A stretch of 64,000 bases of DNA from Branchiostoma floridae (taxonomy: Eukaryota; Chordata; Leptocardii; Amphioxiformes; Branchiostomatidae), in NCBI RefSeq assembly GCF_000003815.2, contig NC_049996.1:11209944-11273943 (forward strand). The letters run 5' to 3'. Made by a program: the position numbers and the translations under genes. Numbering within the stretch: position 1 is the stretch's first letter; the number at the start of each line of letters is the position of its first letter. Shown one piece after another: positions 25,253 to 37,960 of the stretch. The notes under the pieces were generated by a model. It was given only the letters and a program-made list of their open reading frames with translations. It ran no database searches and had not been told where the DNA came from.

Positions 25253-28200
25253 CTATGACGAACACCTGTCAGTTGTCATGTGTATGACACCACGGTCGTG
25301 CAGGCCTCGCAGCACCGCGTACTCCTCCGGGATGGCGTGTTGACGGATTTTCACGTGTCGGGCGGACATGGTGACGTTATCGTAGTAGTGGTGCGTCAGT
25401 ACCCGCCCCTGTCTATCCTGGTCGAAAGGCCAGAACCCATACAGCCGGGTCTTCCTGCACATACTCAGGGCGGTGCCTGCTAGATACAGACCTTGGAACG
25501 AAAAAATGGACAATGTGAGAGAGCAGCTTTTTCAGAGATGAAACATTTATACACATTTTTGTTGAAGAAATGGGATCAATTAGCAAGGAGACATGTGGAT
25601 GGCACGTGGCTTATTGTATACAAGAACATACCAATTAAAAATACTTTTACATCACGAGCAGTGAACGAGAAAATTGACATCTTCTGCAGCTTTTCTTTTC
25701 GACAGTTGCAAATTTTTTTCACACAAATATTTGTCTGAAGACCTGGGATCAGCAAGGAGACACGTGGATGACACGTGGCTCATCGTATACAAAATAAGCT
25801 GATTATACCAAATACGTGTACCGTGACTAGACACTGTTTTGCAATGCTTTACTGAGTACACAATGATTATCAGGAGCGAAACATTATCAGTTCTACATCG
25901 TAGGTTGAAAATATTTTGCAGACCGCAAGAAAGTGCTGAACGCAAAACCTGGAGTTTAACATGGTGTTTCTTCATTCACCTGTCTGTAGTTTTTAGAATG
26001 AAAAAAAATCTTTACCTGAAGTTAATCTTCTCTCCGTGATATTGTACTTCTTTTTCCAGAACTTCGTGGCCAAGTCGAGATGTTGGGGATGTCCAAATAT
26101 CATACTTGCGTTGGTAGTTTTGCCCTTGGCGCTCTGTACAGTTTCGTAGCCGGAAAAGGACAACTTTGTTACCCTCTGGTACGTAAACGCGCTTATGAGC
26201 AAGTATGCGCCCTGATAGTACCACGTGTAGTTTATAAACGCTTCTTTGTCAGCTTTTGATCGAAGACTGTTGAACCTGGAAAAAAAATAAGGTAGCACGG
26301 CTGTTAACAACGCCATGTACATACTTTCACAACTTCAATTTTAACTGCACGCCATTTATATATGGTAAGTTAATATAAGATGCAATTAGATGAATAAATA
26401 AGTACTTTTTTCTACTGCAGCCTTCTTGAATTACTAGACCGGACAGGAACTTTTACTTACCTTCCTTTTAAAATTGATGGATTCACTGAGACTAAATTCG
26501 TTTTCTTCCCCACATCTTCTGTGTAGTTCTTCATCTGTGGCAGATTCATCCTGAAGTTTAAAAGCAAGAAGCAAAAGTTAAAGTTTATAGTGCGCACGAG
26601 CAAGGTTGATTAGAGTATACTAGTAGTTAGTCCTCGATCACTCATAGTGAGCAATTGGGCTGGTCTCAATCATGATGTTTCTGACCTAGGGCGAAGAGAT
26701 GCTGTTACAATTACAATCGTGTAACCCGTAACCTTGAGTGGCCTTCAGGTCTTGTAACGTGGTGACCATTATTAAGTAAAAAAAAGAAGAAGAAAAAAGA
26801 GTCTCTAGCTAGTACTAGTAATTGGTATGTAGCCTAGATGCTATATCATATCAAGTTTACGTCGGGCCCCATTCTCCTCCCCCATAAAGTACCAAGTGCA
26901 GTCAAGTCTACTGCACGATTCATTTTCCCATTTTGGTACTTTCTCGTCATGCTCACAATTCCGGGAGGGAATAAAATCTTCTCCCTTTTTTTCAAAATAA
27001 GGTGAAAATTAATCCATAAAAGTAGCTTGCTGTGGTATCTCACCACAGTGGTATCTCACTACACTTGGGGCACCGGTGCGGCACTACGGGGTTCGGAAGA
27101 TAACGAAATTACAAGAGAAAGAAAAGAATTTTCTTACATTTTGTGTATTTCGTTGTCTTCTAAGTCATGCTTTTGCGTATTACGCAATATCTAAATTATA
27201 GAAAAAATGACGAAAATTAACACAACAGTGCCGCACCGAACGAACCCCGCACAGGTGCCCAAAGTGCAGTGAGATACCACCCTTACCTGATGACGAAGTC
27301 CGCAGAGTCTATCTTCCTGCCGCAGCCACTATTCAACAGGATCCCACCGTTCCCAACCACGCTGCACGTCCCGTACTTCTTGTAGCCAAACAGCAGGTCC
27401 TAACGTTAGAGAGTATCGATCAGACTATGAGGGGTGATCAATACGTTCTCGCTTCACCCAGAAAAAAAAGTACAGAACTCAATGTTTAAAAGCATAGATG
27501 TAAAAGTGTACGGTCTTGTATGAATGTGTACCAAAATTCAAATTATTGTGATCATTACGTTCCAGGCGACACCCAGTAATGGTAAGAGAGGAGCAAAAAC
27601 ATGGACAACTGATTTCAAAAAGACGTTGCCAGGAAAGTACTGACTGCAATGATTTGAATTCGGAGGACAATGATAAAAGGCTTCATACTACGAAGTTGTG
27701 CACCGAAATTCGAGACGTGCTTATCATTTCTGAGTGAGGCCGAGAACTTAGTCATCAATCCTTGTACATCTAAGAAAATGTAAACATTATCATTAACTGT
27801 CTATGAAGACGTCTTCTCACCTTGTGGCAAGTACATCAATTCATACTCACCCTGGGTAACCAACTGTAAAAGTCTTTGGTGATGTTGAAGTATCCAGTTC
27901 CTGCCTGATACTTCACGGAACCGTTCAGCTGGACGTTTGTCTGGGTCATGACGAATAAGTTTTGTGTCATTGTTGCCACTTCCAGCTCAGCCCTGTCGAA
28001 AAACGTGCACAATAAAACGGGCTTATTCAAGAACAAAACAAAAACTATCCTGGAGTCCAGCCTTGTGCTTTTAGTCACCAGCTGAAAGATCCGCTTCCGT
28101 CTTTCGAGGATCTAGGAGCGACTAAAAGTCCAACAAAGCTGGGGTCCAAGCTAAGCAAAAGACAAATGCATGTTTGCTGGGGTGTTCGGACGCAGTTATG

Positions 28201-29365
28201 AAATACATAATTGATTTTTATTGCACCACGATCCACTTCATGCGTCATAAATATCTAAAGGATTTTTTTTGCTAATTCATGGCCAGTTGACCATAGCTAT
28301 GCCAATTGCAATGGATGTTGTACAGACATAAAGCAAATAAATTCAAATGTGAGACAGACAGACAATGAATATATGATATTATATGTTGTTACCTGAACCG
28401 ATTTGCTGCCGTAACGTTGAAAGACCATGGGGCTTGCGGATGTTCGGTAGAAACAGCTTTAGGGAGTAAAGAGTGTGTCGGTAAGGTCCCAGTCCTATCT
28501 GTCTTCTTGTTTCCCGTCTCAGACGTTTCTATGTTAACGCTGTTCTTCAGTGTAACTCCAAGTATCTCTCCTATCTTTCGTAAAATGGCTTGTTCATCCA
28601 TGCTGCTGTTTTGACTTCTCCTGTCAAAGGTAAACCATAACTCGTGTTGGATTATAGAGGCTTCACACTGAAACCAAATCAGCAGGAATCAAGCAGAATC
28701 AGCCGGAATGAATAATTTGCAGAATTTTCGCGCCACATTCGGGTGGGAATTCCAAATGGACCTTCACAAAAGGCATGCCGGAATGTCGTACATTCCTGGG
28801 TATTCGTAGTACAATCTATACATTCTCACTGCATTCCAGATACTTATGCCCATTCTTGTGGCCATATTCTAGCAGAATTTCCGTTTCGTGCTTGCCGTTT
28901 CGATTAAAATTGAATGATGTTGGAATGCTGTAGAATGCGGTTATGCTGCAGTTAGAATACACTTTGAATGCCATTCGATATTTCTCCAATTCAAAAGCAC
29001 CTCGAAAGTTTTGAGCATGACAAAGACTTTCGGGCCAGCCACTAGAGCGGGCACAAATATCTGGAACACAGTGAGAATGTCTAGAATACACTACGAATAC
29101 CCACATACAAAGAATCTTCAGTCTGACGGCATTCCGGCTCATTCTTGCTCTCGTGTGAGTCTGTAACGTGTTTACGATACCTGCTTGATTCTTGCCCCGA
29201 TACTTGCCAGGCTGTGGTCCTCTCGCTAAGTCCAGATCCCCCATTTCGTCCCTTGATGTGGAACCAGCGGATGTCATGCTCTACCGATACCCTTATGACA
29301 AGAATGACGTTCACCGAAACGGAAACTGTCAGAGCCAGGACGTACAGAATTACGCGTCTGTCCAT
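25253..29365 (-). CDS. ST8Sia-type alpha-2,8-sialyltransferase, tandem copy 1 (418 aa)
   Basis: Golgi type II glycosyltransferase; the family moves sialic acid from CMP-sialic acid onto a terminal sialic acid. Exons: 29365-29181, 28620-28393, 27992-27851, 27399-27287, 26550-26461, 26275-26016, 25491-25253 (1257 nt, all phases fit). Visible: short cytoplasmic tail and signal anchor (about 5-26); sialylmotif L from [16 protein letters not shown] (197-212) to DFVIR; motif S region [15 protein letters not shown] followed by YGFWPF (357-362); motif III HHYYDN (373-378); motif VS HAIPEE with His391 and Glu396. All four disulfide cysteines of the family appear present (197, 211, 351, 416). Met224 replaces the usual Cys of RCNLP. 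Motifs resemble the ST8SIA1/5/6 branch, but the acceptor (glycolipid or glycoprotein) cannot be read from sequence. Confidence 0.93.
28660..29157. mobile_element. Possible DNA element in intron 1 of sialyltransferase copy 1
   Basis: Copies 1 and 2 stop aligning after CTCGTGTTG and resume at TCTGTAACGTGTT. The intervening copy-1 DNA starts near CTTCACACTG and ends near CTCGTGTGAG, with many ATTCC / GGAAT motifs. This suggests an inserted element, but the ends are not firm. Confidence 0.35.
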
Positions 29366-29559
29366 AGCCCAACTGAATGCCTGGAGCCTGGAATCAAGGA
29401 TAAAAGTTCCTTACTGTTCAAAATAGAAAAGAGTGGACCGTTGTCCATAACATAACATACTTTTGCTGGCCGCTTCTTTTTTTTAGAAGGTCGCTTGTGT
29501 CGTAGTCGTCTACGGACCGGCAGCACAAACGACCCAGTATCAAAAGAAATGGCCAGCAA

Positions 29560-29659
29560 NNNNNNNNNNNNNNNNNNNNNNNNNNNNNNNNNNNNNNNNN
29601 NNNNNNNNNNNNNNNNNNNNNNNNNNNNNNNNNNNNNNNNNNNNNNNNNNNNNNNNNNN
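29560..29659. other. Assembly gap (100 Ns)
   Basis: Run of exactly 100 N, probably a gap of unknown true size, in the upstream part of duplication unit 1. Confidence 0.99.
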
Positions 29660-30234
29660 CCCAAAGACCAGAGATTCTGCCCCCAATACTAGTTTAACAA
29701 ATATTAACCTCAAAGAGCGAGTGTGTGCCTCTGTGCCGTCTTTGTCCTTCAGGGGTTCACCGCCATAGCTATTCAAATTGACACGACTATTGTGGCCGAA
29801 TTCCCGAGGGTAGGATTACCTGGGTGCCAGCAACATATCTGGGAGGGCCTGTCACCTTTTGCCGTTAAGCGTTACGGGCCAGTTAGGCTTAACACACCTG
29901 GTGCAGTTTTGAATTTTGTACAATAAGTCCTATCTTCGAGTCCAAATTTCGAGACTTCTCGTCCACTCACACTCGGATGGGTCCCTACTTTCGTCAGTAA
30001 GTGTAGTGGGTTTTTTAACGTGCTCAAAATTTGACTGTTCCGGTTGAGCTCAAACGGGTTAACCGACCAGGTCCGATCCAATGTCACTCGGCTCATTTTC
30101 ACCTGAATCGAGTGATCAGGAAATGCGGTGTCACTTCCCTTTCCTATCTTCGTAACACTTCGGATTCCAAGTCAATAATCCTAACCAAAATACTGCCTTG
30201 TCATAATGGGATTCTACAAAAAAAGAAGTAACGA
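29660..30234. other. Unit-1-specific DNA beside the gap
   Basis: No counterpart in unit 2, where the flanks lie next to each other near 36010-36540. No exon or transposon end recognised. Could be an insertion or a misplaced contig end. Confidence 0.5.
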
Positions 30235-31020
30235 TTGGGCAGTCAAAGTCTAGTAAACGTAGTAGAAATTGACCAAACAAGAAGAACAATTTTCAAGGAA
30301 GTTAATATTCCAGTGCAGACCTGCGTGAGTACCCGATGTCCTGGCCAATTATCTTCTTTGTTTCTGCTAGATATTTCCCAGTTTGCAGCTGTTTGTATAA
30401 ATCGCAGGAGCTTCATACTATATCGTCTGACGTGTTATAGACTTTTACTGCTCATTTATGATACCGGATCCGTGATTGACCTTTTAGAGACTATAGGCAG
30501 TACTGTATTTTACCCACGCACATAGTCCTTACCCACGATTTTGTACTAATAGTTGTAAAGCTCTTGAGACGAATTAGCCGCGGTCAACTCCCAACTTTAT
30601 TAGTTAAGTTTATTTGGGCGGTAGACTACCAATATCGACAGAAAAGATAAAGTAATACTTACCTCAGTTTGTTTATGGACAATGTGAATGCAGTCAGTGA
30701 CACGTATAACCTTGCGACTGGACGCGGTTGTGGACGCAGTAAAATATTCAGAGCCACATCCGCCCCACGCACCCAACTCAGCTGGTGGGGATAGTATAAT
30801 TATATAAGGTATGCGGAAATTCAAATCGGCACTCGGAATAGGTTGCAGATCTGGATCATCAGGACAAGGTGCTATTCGGCGTAATCTACGTCTATTGGCC
30901 AGATATAAAGGAAAATACACAGGAAAATAATCACGATCCGAATGAACAATGTAGATCTATTTTGGTTTACGTATACCCAATCGATCCTACAGACCTGGGA
31001 TACTGATAACGACCAAGGCC
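30235..31020. other. Conserved upstream block of unit 1
   Basis: Matches 36535-37620. It contains a minus-strand frame MKLLRFIQTAANWEI... of 28 residues ending at a GT donor (CATCGG|GTACTC), shared with unit 2. It may hold an untranslated or early exon; coding status is open. Confidence 0.35.
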
Positions 31021-31930
31021 GTTAATACGTTGCTGTCTCCAGCTTTAATTTTCCGTCCCGCTCATTGTTTGGGGGGCCAATGTTGTTGATTTTCCGTGTA
31101 AAATCTGTCATTTTAAGTTTATGAAAACACATTATCATTAATATTATATACTGAAGTTCAGATTTTTGGGACAAATGAGGTGAAATGTTTGTCCGTCCCA
31201 AAAAGCAAAATTCCTTCCTAAGTGATGACTCACAGTCACATGATACTTATATATATATAAATAAACAATTAATTTGCATAACCATTGAGGAAATTTCATA
31301 AATCTAACGTTAACGTTTTCCATGATAGGACTCTCAAACTTGTCACGCATGTATCTGAGAAAGAGAGGAATGTCGATGAATATCAATTATGAAAATAATT
31401 GGCCCATAAATGAAAGCACGACGTGATGGCAAGTAACCATATATCCTCAATACGTTTACATGTTATTTCTCTGTTCTCGGTATGGAGAATTACTGGTATA
31501 TATAGAACAGGTTCCCGGTTAAGTCATGTATTTCATGCATTCTGTTAGCAACTAGTAAGTCTAAAAGATATATTGTTATAAAGAGATAATCTAGTACAAG
31601 AGCTCATAGAGTTATGTATATGTTAATCATAAACCTAACGTTATATATATAATCTCAATTGGAAGCAAATGTAATGCGTTTGTAACTCGCAAGAGAGTTT
31701 GCTTTTGAAATGTGTCCCAACATTTACTATAGATAAATCATATCACAGATTTCTGGCCTCACTGCGACTGGCCTCGATCAAAAGTGACATGCTTTAAAAT
31801 CATCTATCAGTATATTCATATTGGCCATCTATCTAACAATAGTCGTTCACGACACTTCTGAGTATATATTGCAATGTACAGTTAGTCTTTTTGTTTGTTT
31901 GGTCGTCAAGTTAGTGTGTCCTATTCACTC

Positions 31931-34900
31931 CTATGACGAACACCTGTCAGTTGTCATGTGTATGACACCACGGTCGTGCAGGCCTCGCAGCACCGCGTAC
32001 TCCTCCGGGATGGCGTGTTGACGGATCTGCACGTGTCGGGCGGACATGGTGACGTTATCGTAGTAGTGGTGCGTCAGTTCCCGCCCCTGTCTGTCCTGGT
32101 CGAAAGGCCAGAACCCGTACAGCCGGGTCTCCCTGCACATACTCAGGGCGGTGCCTGCTAAATACAGACCTTGGAACGAGGAAATGGACATTGTGAGAGA
32201 TCAAGTTGCAATACGTTTTACACATTTTTGTCGTAGAAATGGAGTCAATCAGCAAGGAGACACGTGGGTGGCATGTGGCTTCTTGTATACAAGATACTAG
32301 TAAGCTGAACATGCCAAATACCTAACGTTTTTATCACGAATAGTGAGCGAGAAAACTGACATTGTGAGAGCTTTTTCAGAGTTGCCACAGTTTTTTAACA
32401 CATTTTTGTCAGAGAAATGCGATCAATCAGCAAGGAGACACGTGGATGGAACGTGGCTCAATGTATACAAAATATAAGCAGGACATGCCAAATATTTTTG
32501 CATCAAAACTAGTGCAGCCACTAAGGGCACTGTTTTGCAATGTTTTTACTTAGTATACATAACAAATGATTATCAGGAGCGAGGTTAACATGATCATAAC
32601 CTGATTGAATCTCGCTTATAGCAGCTCGGCCAACATTCACCGGATTCGGGAAAGGGCTAGTTACAGCCCCGGACAGCAGAGTTTGTGTTACACAGGCTAA
32701 CATTATCAGTTCTACATCACAAGCTGAAAATATTTTGCAGAGTGCTAGGAGGCGCTGAACGCAAGACCTGTAGTTTGTCATGATGTTTCTTCATTCCACT
32801 AGGCCCTGTCTGACGATTTTTATGTTAATGTACATATCACATATATCTCATCGCTTAGAAGTTAGAATGCAAAATGCAAGCTCTTTACCTGAAGTTAATC
32901 TTCTCTCCTTGATTTTGTACTTCCCTTTCCAGAACTTCGTGGCCAAGTCGAGATGTTGGGGATGTCCAAATACCATACTTGCGTTGGTAGTTTTGCCCTT
33001 GGCGTTCTGTATAGTTTCGTAGCCGGAAAAGGACAACTTTGTAAAGACCTCATACGCAAACGCGCTTATGTGCAAGTATGCGTCCTGATAGTACCACGTG
33101 TAGTTTATAAACGCTTCTTTATCAGCGTTTGATCGAAGACTGTTGAACCTGAAAAAATAAAAAAAGAACTTAAGATAGTACCATTGTTAACGACGCGAGA
33201 TACATTCACTTTCGCAACTTCAATTTTACTGTACGTACGCCCTCTGCGTGCTTAGTATGTTAAATTGGTATTGACCCCCTTAAGGATATATAGACTTAGA
33301 TTACTAAACCGTACAAGCACTTTTTCCTTACCTGTCTCTTAAAATTGTTGGATTCGCTGAGACTAAATTCGTTTTCTTCCCCACATCGTCCGTGTAGTTC
33401 ATCTTCATCTGTGGCAGATTCATCCTGAAGTTACAAGAGGTACAAATGAAGTTTTCGCAATACGGTTGGTCAGAGTCTAAGTCTAAGAGGAGGTTGTTCA
33501 GAGTCTCTAGTAATGGGTATGTAGAATTGGTACTATCCTATCTAGTACGTCAGCCCCATACTAGCCCCCCCCCCCCCATAAAGTACTGTTTAGTTTACAG
33601 GGATCCACATTGGTGCCACTTTTGCTATCGAACTAGTTTCATTTCTACAATTACGATCATGGCTACATGTACTACTGTCACATCTACATGTACAAGGCTA
33701 CCACACGGTAGTTTTTATCATTTTGGTACTTTCTCGTCATGTTCACCATCCCTGGAGGGAAAAAATCAGGTGAAAATTGATGAGCATCACCCATAAAACT
33801 AACTTGCTGTGGCCTTAGAAAGTCAAATCAGAGGACCAGCCGTTACCTGATGACGAAGTCCGCAGAGTCTATCTTCTTACCGCAGCCACTGTTCAACAGG
33901 ATCCCACCGTTCCCAACCACGCTGCACGTCCCGTACTTCTTGTAGCCGAATAGCTGCTCCTAACGTTAAAGACAGTATCTATCATACTTAACTTTCTTCC
34001 ATCACAAAGGCATACACAGATCAAATTTGCAATGACCACTGTCGCCTTTTTCAGGATCAATACTGATGACCAATCAACTTGCGATAGTTAGTCATCGTTG
34101 AAAATTTGATCCGTGCATACTTTTGTGCTTGGAAGAAATTTAGCATTGTACCATCATTGTACCAACATGATAATTAGAGCATCGATCATTTATCATTTAA
34201 TTGTCTATGAACATGCCTTCTTACCTTGTGGCACGTACATCATACTCACCCTGGGTAACCAACTGTACAAGTCTTTGGTGATGTTGAAGTATCCAGTTCC
34301 TGTCTGGTACTTCACGGAACCGTTCAGCTTGACATTTGTCTGGGTCATGACGAATAACTTTAGTGTCATTGTTGCCACTTCCAGCTCAGCCCTGTCGCAA
34401 AACATGCACAATAAAACGGGCTTATTCAAGAAGAAAACAAAAACTAGTCTGGAGTCCAGCCTAGCCTTGTTGTGCTTTCAGTCGCTCCCCGAAAAGTCCA
34501 CTTCTGCATTTCGACTAAAAAAGCACAACAAGGCTGGACTCCAAGCTTATCAAAAACATAAAAAATAAACACAAATGCATGCTTGCTGGGGGTTGTTCGA
34601 AATCAGTTATAAAATACAGAATTGATTTTTATTGCACCACGATCCATTTCATGCATCATAAATATCTACAAGAGTTGTTTTTTTTTCTAATCCGTGACTG
34701 GTTGACCATAGCTAGACCAATTTGCAATGGATGATGTACAGACATAAAGCAAATAAATACAAATGTGAGACAGGCAGACAATGAATATATAATATTATAT
34801 GTTGTTACCTGAACCGATTTGCAGCCGTAACGTTGAAAGCCCATGGAGCTTGAGGATGCTCGGTAGAAACAGCTTCAGGAAGTACAGAAGAGTGTGTCGC

Positions 34901-35966
34901 TAAGGTCCCATTCCTATTCGTCTTCTTGTTCCTCGTCTCAGACGTTGTTTCGATGCTGTTCTTCGGTGTAACTCTAAGCGCCTCTTCTATGATTGGTTTA
35001 ATGACTTGTTCATCCATGCTACTGTTTTGACTTCTCCTGTCAAAGTTAAAAACTCGTGTTGTCTTACCGTAACACTAGTTCACCTTTATGCGCGGGATAA
35101 CCTATATTCGTTGTTTTTAAAGACAGGCTATTAAGGGATCAGTCAAGTCGACGCGGCGGTTTCAAACTGCATTATTTGAAAATATTACAATTTAAAACCA
35201 CAGTTTGTCTACTTGGTATCCCTAGATACTGTACTGTGTTTAAAAACAAACAACGAATATAGGTCACCCCGCGAATAAAGGTGAACTAGTGTTACACCCT
35301 CTTTCCACTGGAGGCCGCGACCGCTGGGCGACCAGAATTGACAGTCGCTCAACAATTGAAACGAGAAACAGGGAGCAGATTATTATTAGACTGAGCAGAG
35401 CACTCAAAATTTTTTCCAGACATCTCTAGGCATGCGTCTTTTTCAAAGGCAACTTTCAAGATATCTTGAGACTTTTGCAAAGCATTTCAAGATTTTTCTA
35501 AAACAGAGTCAAAACATCTCAAGATCAAGTCAAACAACTCAAGGTTCATTCTTGCAATATCACATACCATGCCAATCAAAAATATAGCTGAATCTCAAAG
35601 GATCTTCCAAAGCTCACCCAGATCCCTTCAGCATTATGGACGACACAAGTTTGAGTCTGTAGTCTAGCTAAAATCGCGCTCCTAGCGGCCGGCCTTACAG
35701 CTGCCTCCGCCGAGAGGGGTCATTAACCCCAGCCAGGAGAGAGATTGTGTAAACACTATCACGCTATTTGGGTCTGTAACGTGTTGCCGATACCTGCTTG
35801 ATTCTTGCCAGGCTGTGGTCCTCTCGCTAAGTCCAGATCCCCCATTTCGTCCCTTGATGTGGAACCAGCGGATGTCATGCTCTACCAATAGCCGTCTGAC
35901 AAGAATGACGTTCACCGAAACGGAAACTGTCAGAACCAGGACGTATAGAATTACGCGTCTCTCCAT
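31931..35966 (-). CDS. ST8Sia-type alpha-2,8-sialyltransferase, tandem copy 2 (415 aa)
   Basis: Paralogue of the gene at 25253-29365, with the same seven exons and phases: 35966-35794, 35036-34809, 34391-34250, 33959-33847, 33424-33332, 33148-32889, 32169-31931 (1248 nt). Five exons have identical length to copy 1; exon 1 is 12 nt shorter and exon 5 is 3 nt longer. The signal anchor, motif L ([18 protein letters not shown]), YGFWPF, HHYYDN and HAIPEE are all intact, so the product should be an active Golgi sialyltransferase (inference). Met replaces Cys in RCNLP, as in copy 1. Exon 7 is nearly identical to copy 1, while exon 6, between motifs L and S, differs at about 13 of 87 residues. The charge change in exon 7 includes CRKT to CRET. 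No frameshift or stop. Confidence 0.93.
35070..35294. mobile_element. TA-flanked MITE family M2 (CTAGTTCACC), copy A
   Basis: About 225 bp with inverted ends TAACACTAGTTCACCTTTAT and its complement. Inner arms (CCTATATTCGTTG / CAACGAATATAGG) are also inverted. Inserted in intron 1 of sialyltransferase copy 2. Flanked by TA. Confidence 0.9.
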
Positions 35967-36534
35967 AGCCCAACTGAATGCCTGGAATCAATGATAAAGT
36001 TCCTTACTGTTTAAAACAGGAATAAATGTGGACCGTTGTCAATCTTTTATGCAACAACTACTCGTCAGCCATTATGAATAAACCCTTGACCCAATCAATG
36101 GACCAAATGTGTTTTTTCAAGATGCACACCTTGTCTTAACAGTGGTGACAACGACTTTCAACATTTGACCAATTATTGACGTCACATGTGCATGAAGTCA
36201 TCTATAGCTTACAGAAGACATAACAAGTCAGTTGAAAATTCTGGCACCTTTTAGACCATTTTTGAGACGGAGAACAGCTTTTTCATGACGCACTTTACCA
36301 ACTCGGACGAACTTTCCTGCTATATAAAACTGTAGATCTGCAACTATTTTGGACGATTTAAAGGGGAAGTTGGTATCGCGTACTCTGCTGTAAACGAGTG
36401 TAAGGTAAGTTGGACTTCAAAAGCCGAGGATGGTTTAATACTGAAGTATAAACTTTGTGTGCAAAAGACGTTCTTAATTATCAACAATGTCAGACAAGGG
36501 GGAGACGACAAGTAAACACACGAGGCAGTCTCAG

Positions 36535-37621
36535 AAATTGACCAAACAAGAACAATTTTCAAGGAAGTTAATATTCCAGTACAGACCTGCGTGAGTACCC
36601 GATGTCCTGGCCAATTATCTTCTTTGTTTCTGCTATATATTTCCCAGTTTGCAGCCGTTTGTAAAAATCGGAGGAGCTTCATACTATCGTCTGACGGGTG
36701 TTGTAGATTTTTACTGCTCATTTATGATACCGGATCCGTGATTGACCTTTTAGAGACCCAGTGCTATATTTTACCCACGCACATAGTCCTTACCCACGAT
36801 CTTGGCTCTTGTTCAATAATAAGTCATAAAACTCTTGAGACGAATCAGCCAACAAAGCGGTCAATTCCCAACTTTATAAGTTAAGTTTTTGTGTGTGTGT
36901 GTGTGGGGGGGGGAGTCTCCTGTCGATTTGACAGATGAAGAGGCAGACAGGCATTTGCCTGACCTGCACAAGTCAAGTCAAAGTTTATTGCACAACATTT
37001 GTAGAACGGGTACAATGTATGGCAAACTTACGTAACGTTATATTGTACAGACAACTAGCAATATGCTAGTAGTGGACTTAATCTAACAAAGTAACAATAG
37101 ATAAAGGTTATGCAATGTTCTATTGCTAATAACATGAAAACATACTACATTCAGGCTGTATTTTATACAAACAATATGACTGAGAGGAGACATGACTTTT
37201 TATGGTGAACTGAGGGGTGTGCAATTCCTTCTCCCCCCTCTCGTCTATTGGACCACTAACAGGGGCAACTGTATGCAACGTGTGGTTATTTGGTAAACGG
37301 TAAACTACCAACATGAGCAGAAAAGATGAAATAGCACTCACCGCAGTTTGTTGTATGGACAAGGTGAGTGAAGTCTCACCAGTGACACGTATAACCCTGC
37401 GACTGGACGCGGTTGTTGAACAACTACGAGTGAAACAGGTTGCAGATCTGTTTGAATCATCAGCACAAGGTGATATAATATTCGGCGTAATCTACGTCTA
37501 TTGGCCAGATATAAAGTAAAATACACAGGAAAATAATCACGATCTGAATGAACAATGTAGATCTACTTTGGGTTACGTATACCCAATCGATCCTACAGAC
37601 CTGGGATACCGATAACGATCA
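36535..37621. other. Conserved upstream block of unit 2
   Basis: Counterpart of 30235-31020. The frame MKLLRFLQTAANWEIYSRN is open and extends upstream to an in-frame Met, unlike unit 1 where TAA interrupts. A (GT)n/G-rich run lies at 36890-36910. Function unknown. Confidence 0.35.
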
Positions 37622-37746
37622 GGTTGTTATTTATTGTTATTGTGTTGTTTTTATCTATGCGCATGTGCCCAGGATTGCCTGAAAAACAGGTCTACGCTGA
37701 TCCTGAGATGTATTCTTGGTAAAAAAATAAAGTGATTAAGTGATAA
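37622..37746 (+). mobile_element. 5'-truncated LINE tail with target-site duplication
   Basis: A 125-bp insert present only in unit 2, bounded by AACGATCA on both sides (37614-37621 and 37747-37754). Text such as CTGAAAAACAGGTCTACGCT and TTCTTGGTAAAAAAATAAAG resembles the 3' end of CR1/L2-type LINEs. Confidence 0.7.
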
Positions 37747-37960
37747 AACGATCAAGGCCGTTGCTCTGTCCAGTTTTAATTTCCCGTCCCTCTCATTATT
37801 TTGGGGGCCAATGTTGCTGATTTTCCTTGTAAAATTTGTCATTTTAAGCTTTAATATGAAAACACATCGTCATCAACTTTATGTACTGAAGTTCAGATGT
37901 TTGGGACAGGTGAGGTGAATTTTTGTCCGTCCCCAAAACAAGCAAAATTCCTTCCCCAGA

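Larger units (their letters stand above)
24590..31210. repeat. Segmental duplication, unit 1 (~6.7 kb)
   Basis: Matches 31230-37960 at an offset of about 6.65-6.7 kb. Matching blocks include spacer (24590-25250), the whole sialyltransferase gene, an upstream block (30235-31020) and a tail (31020-31205). Interrupted by unit-specific insertions and the N gap. Confidence 0.9.
31230..37960. repeat. Segmental duplication, unit 2 (~6.7 kb)
   Basis: Second tandem unit, matching 24590-31210. Carries a MITE at 35070-35294 and a LINE tail at 37622-37746 that unit 1 lacks. Unit 1 has its own extra DNA, so both changed after the duplication. Confidence 0.9.

Noticed and set aside
37313-37519. 68-codon plus-strand frame upstream of sialyltransferase copy 2
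   Set aside because: Not preserved in unit 1 and no recognisable family.
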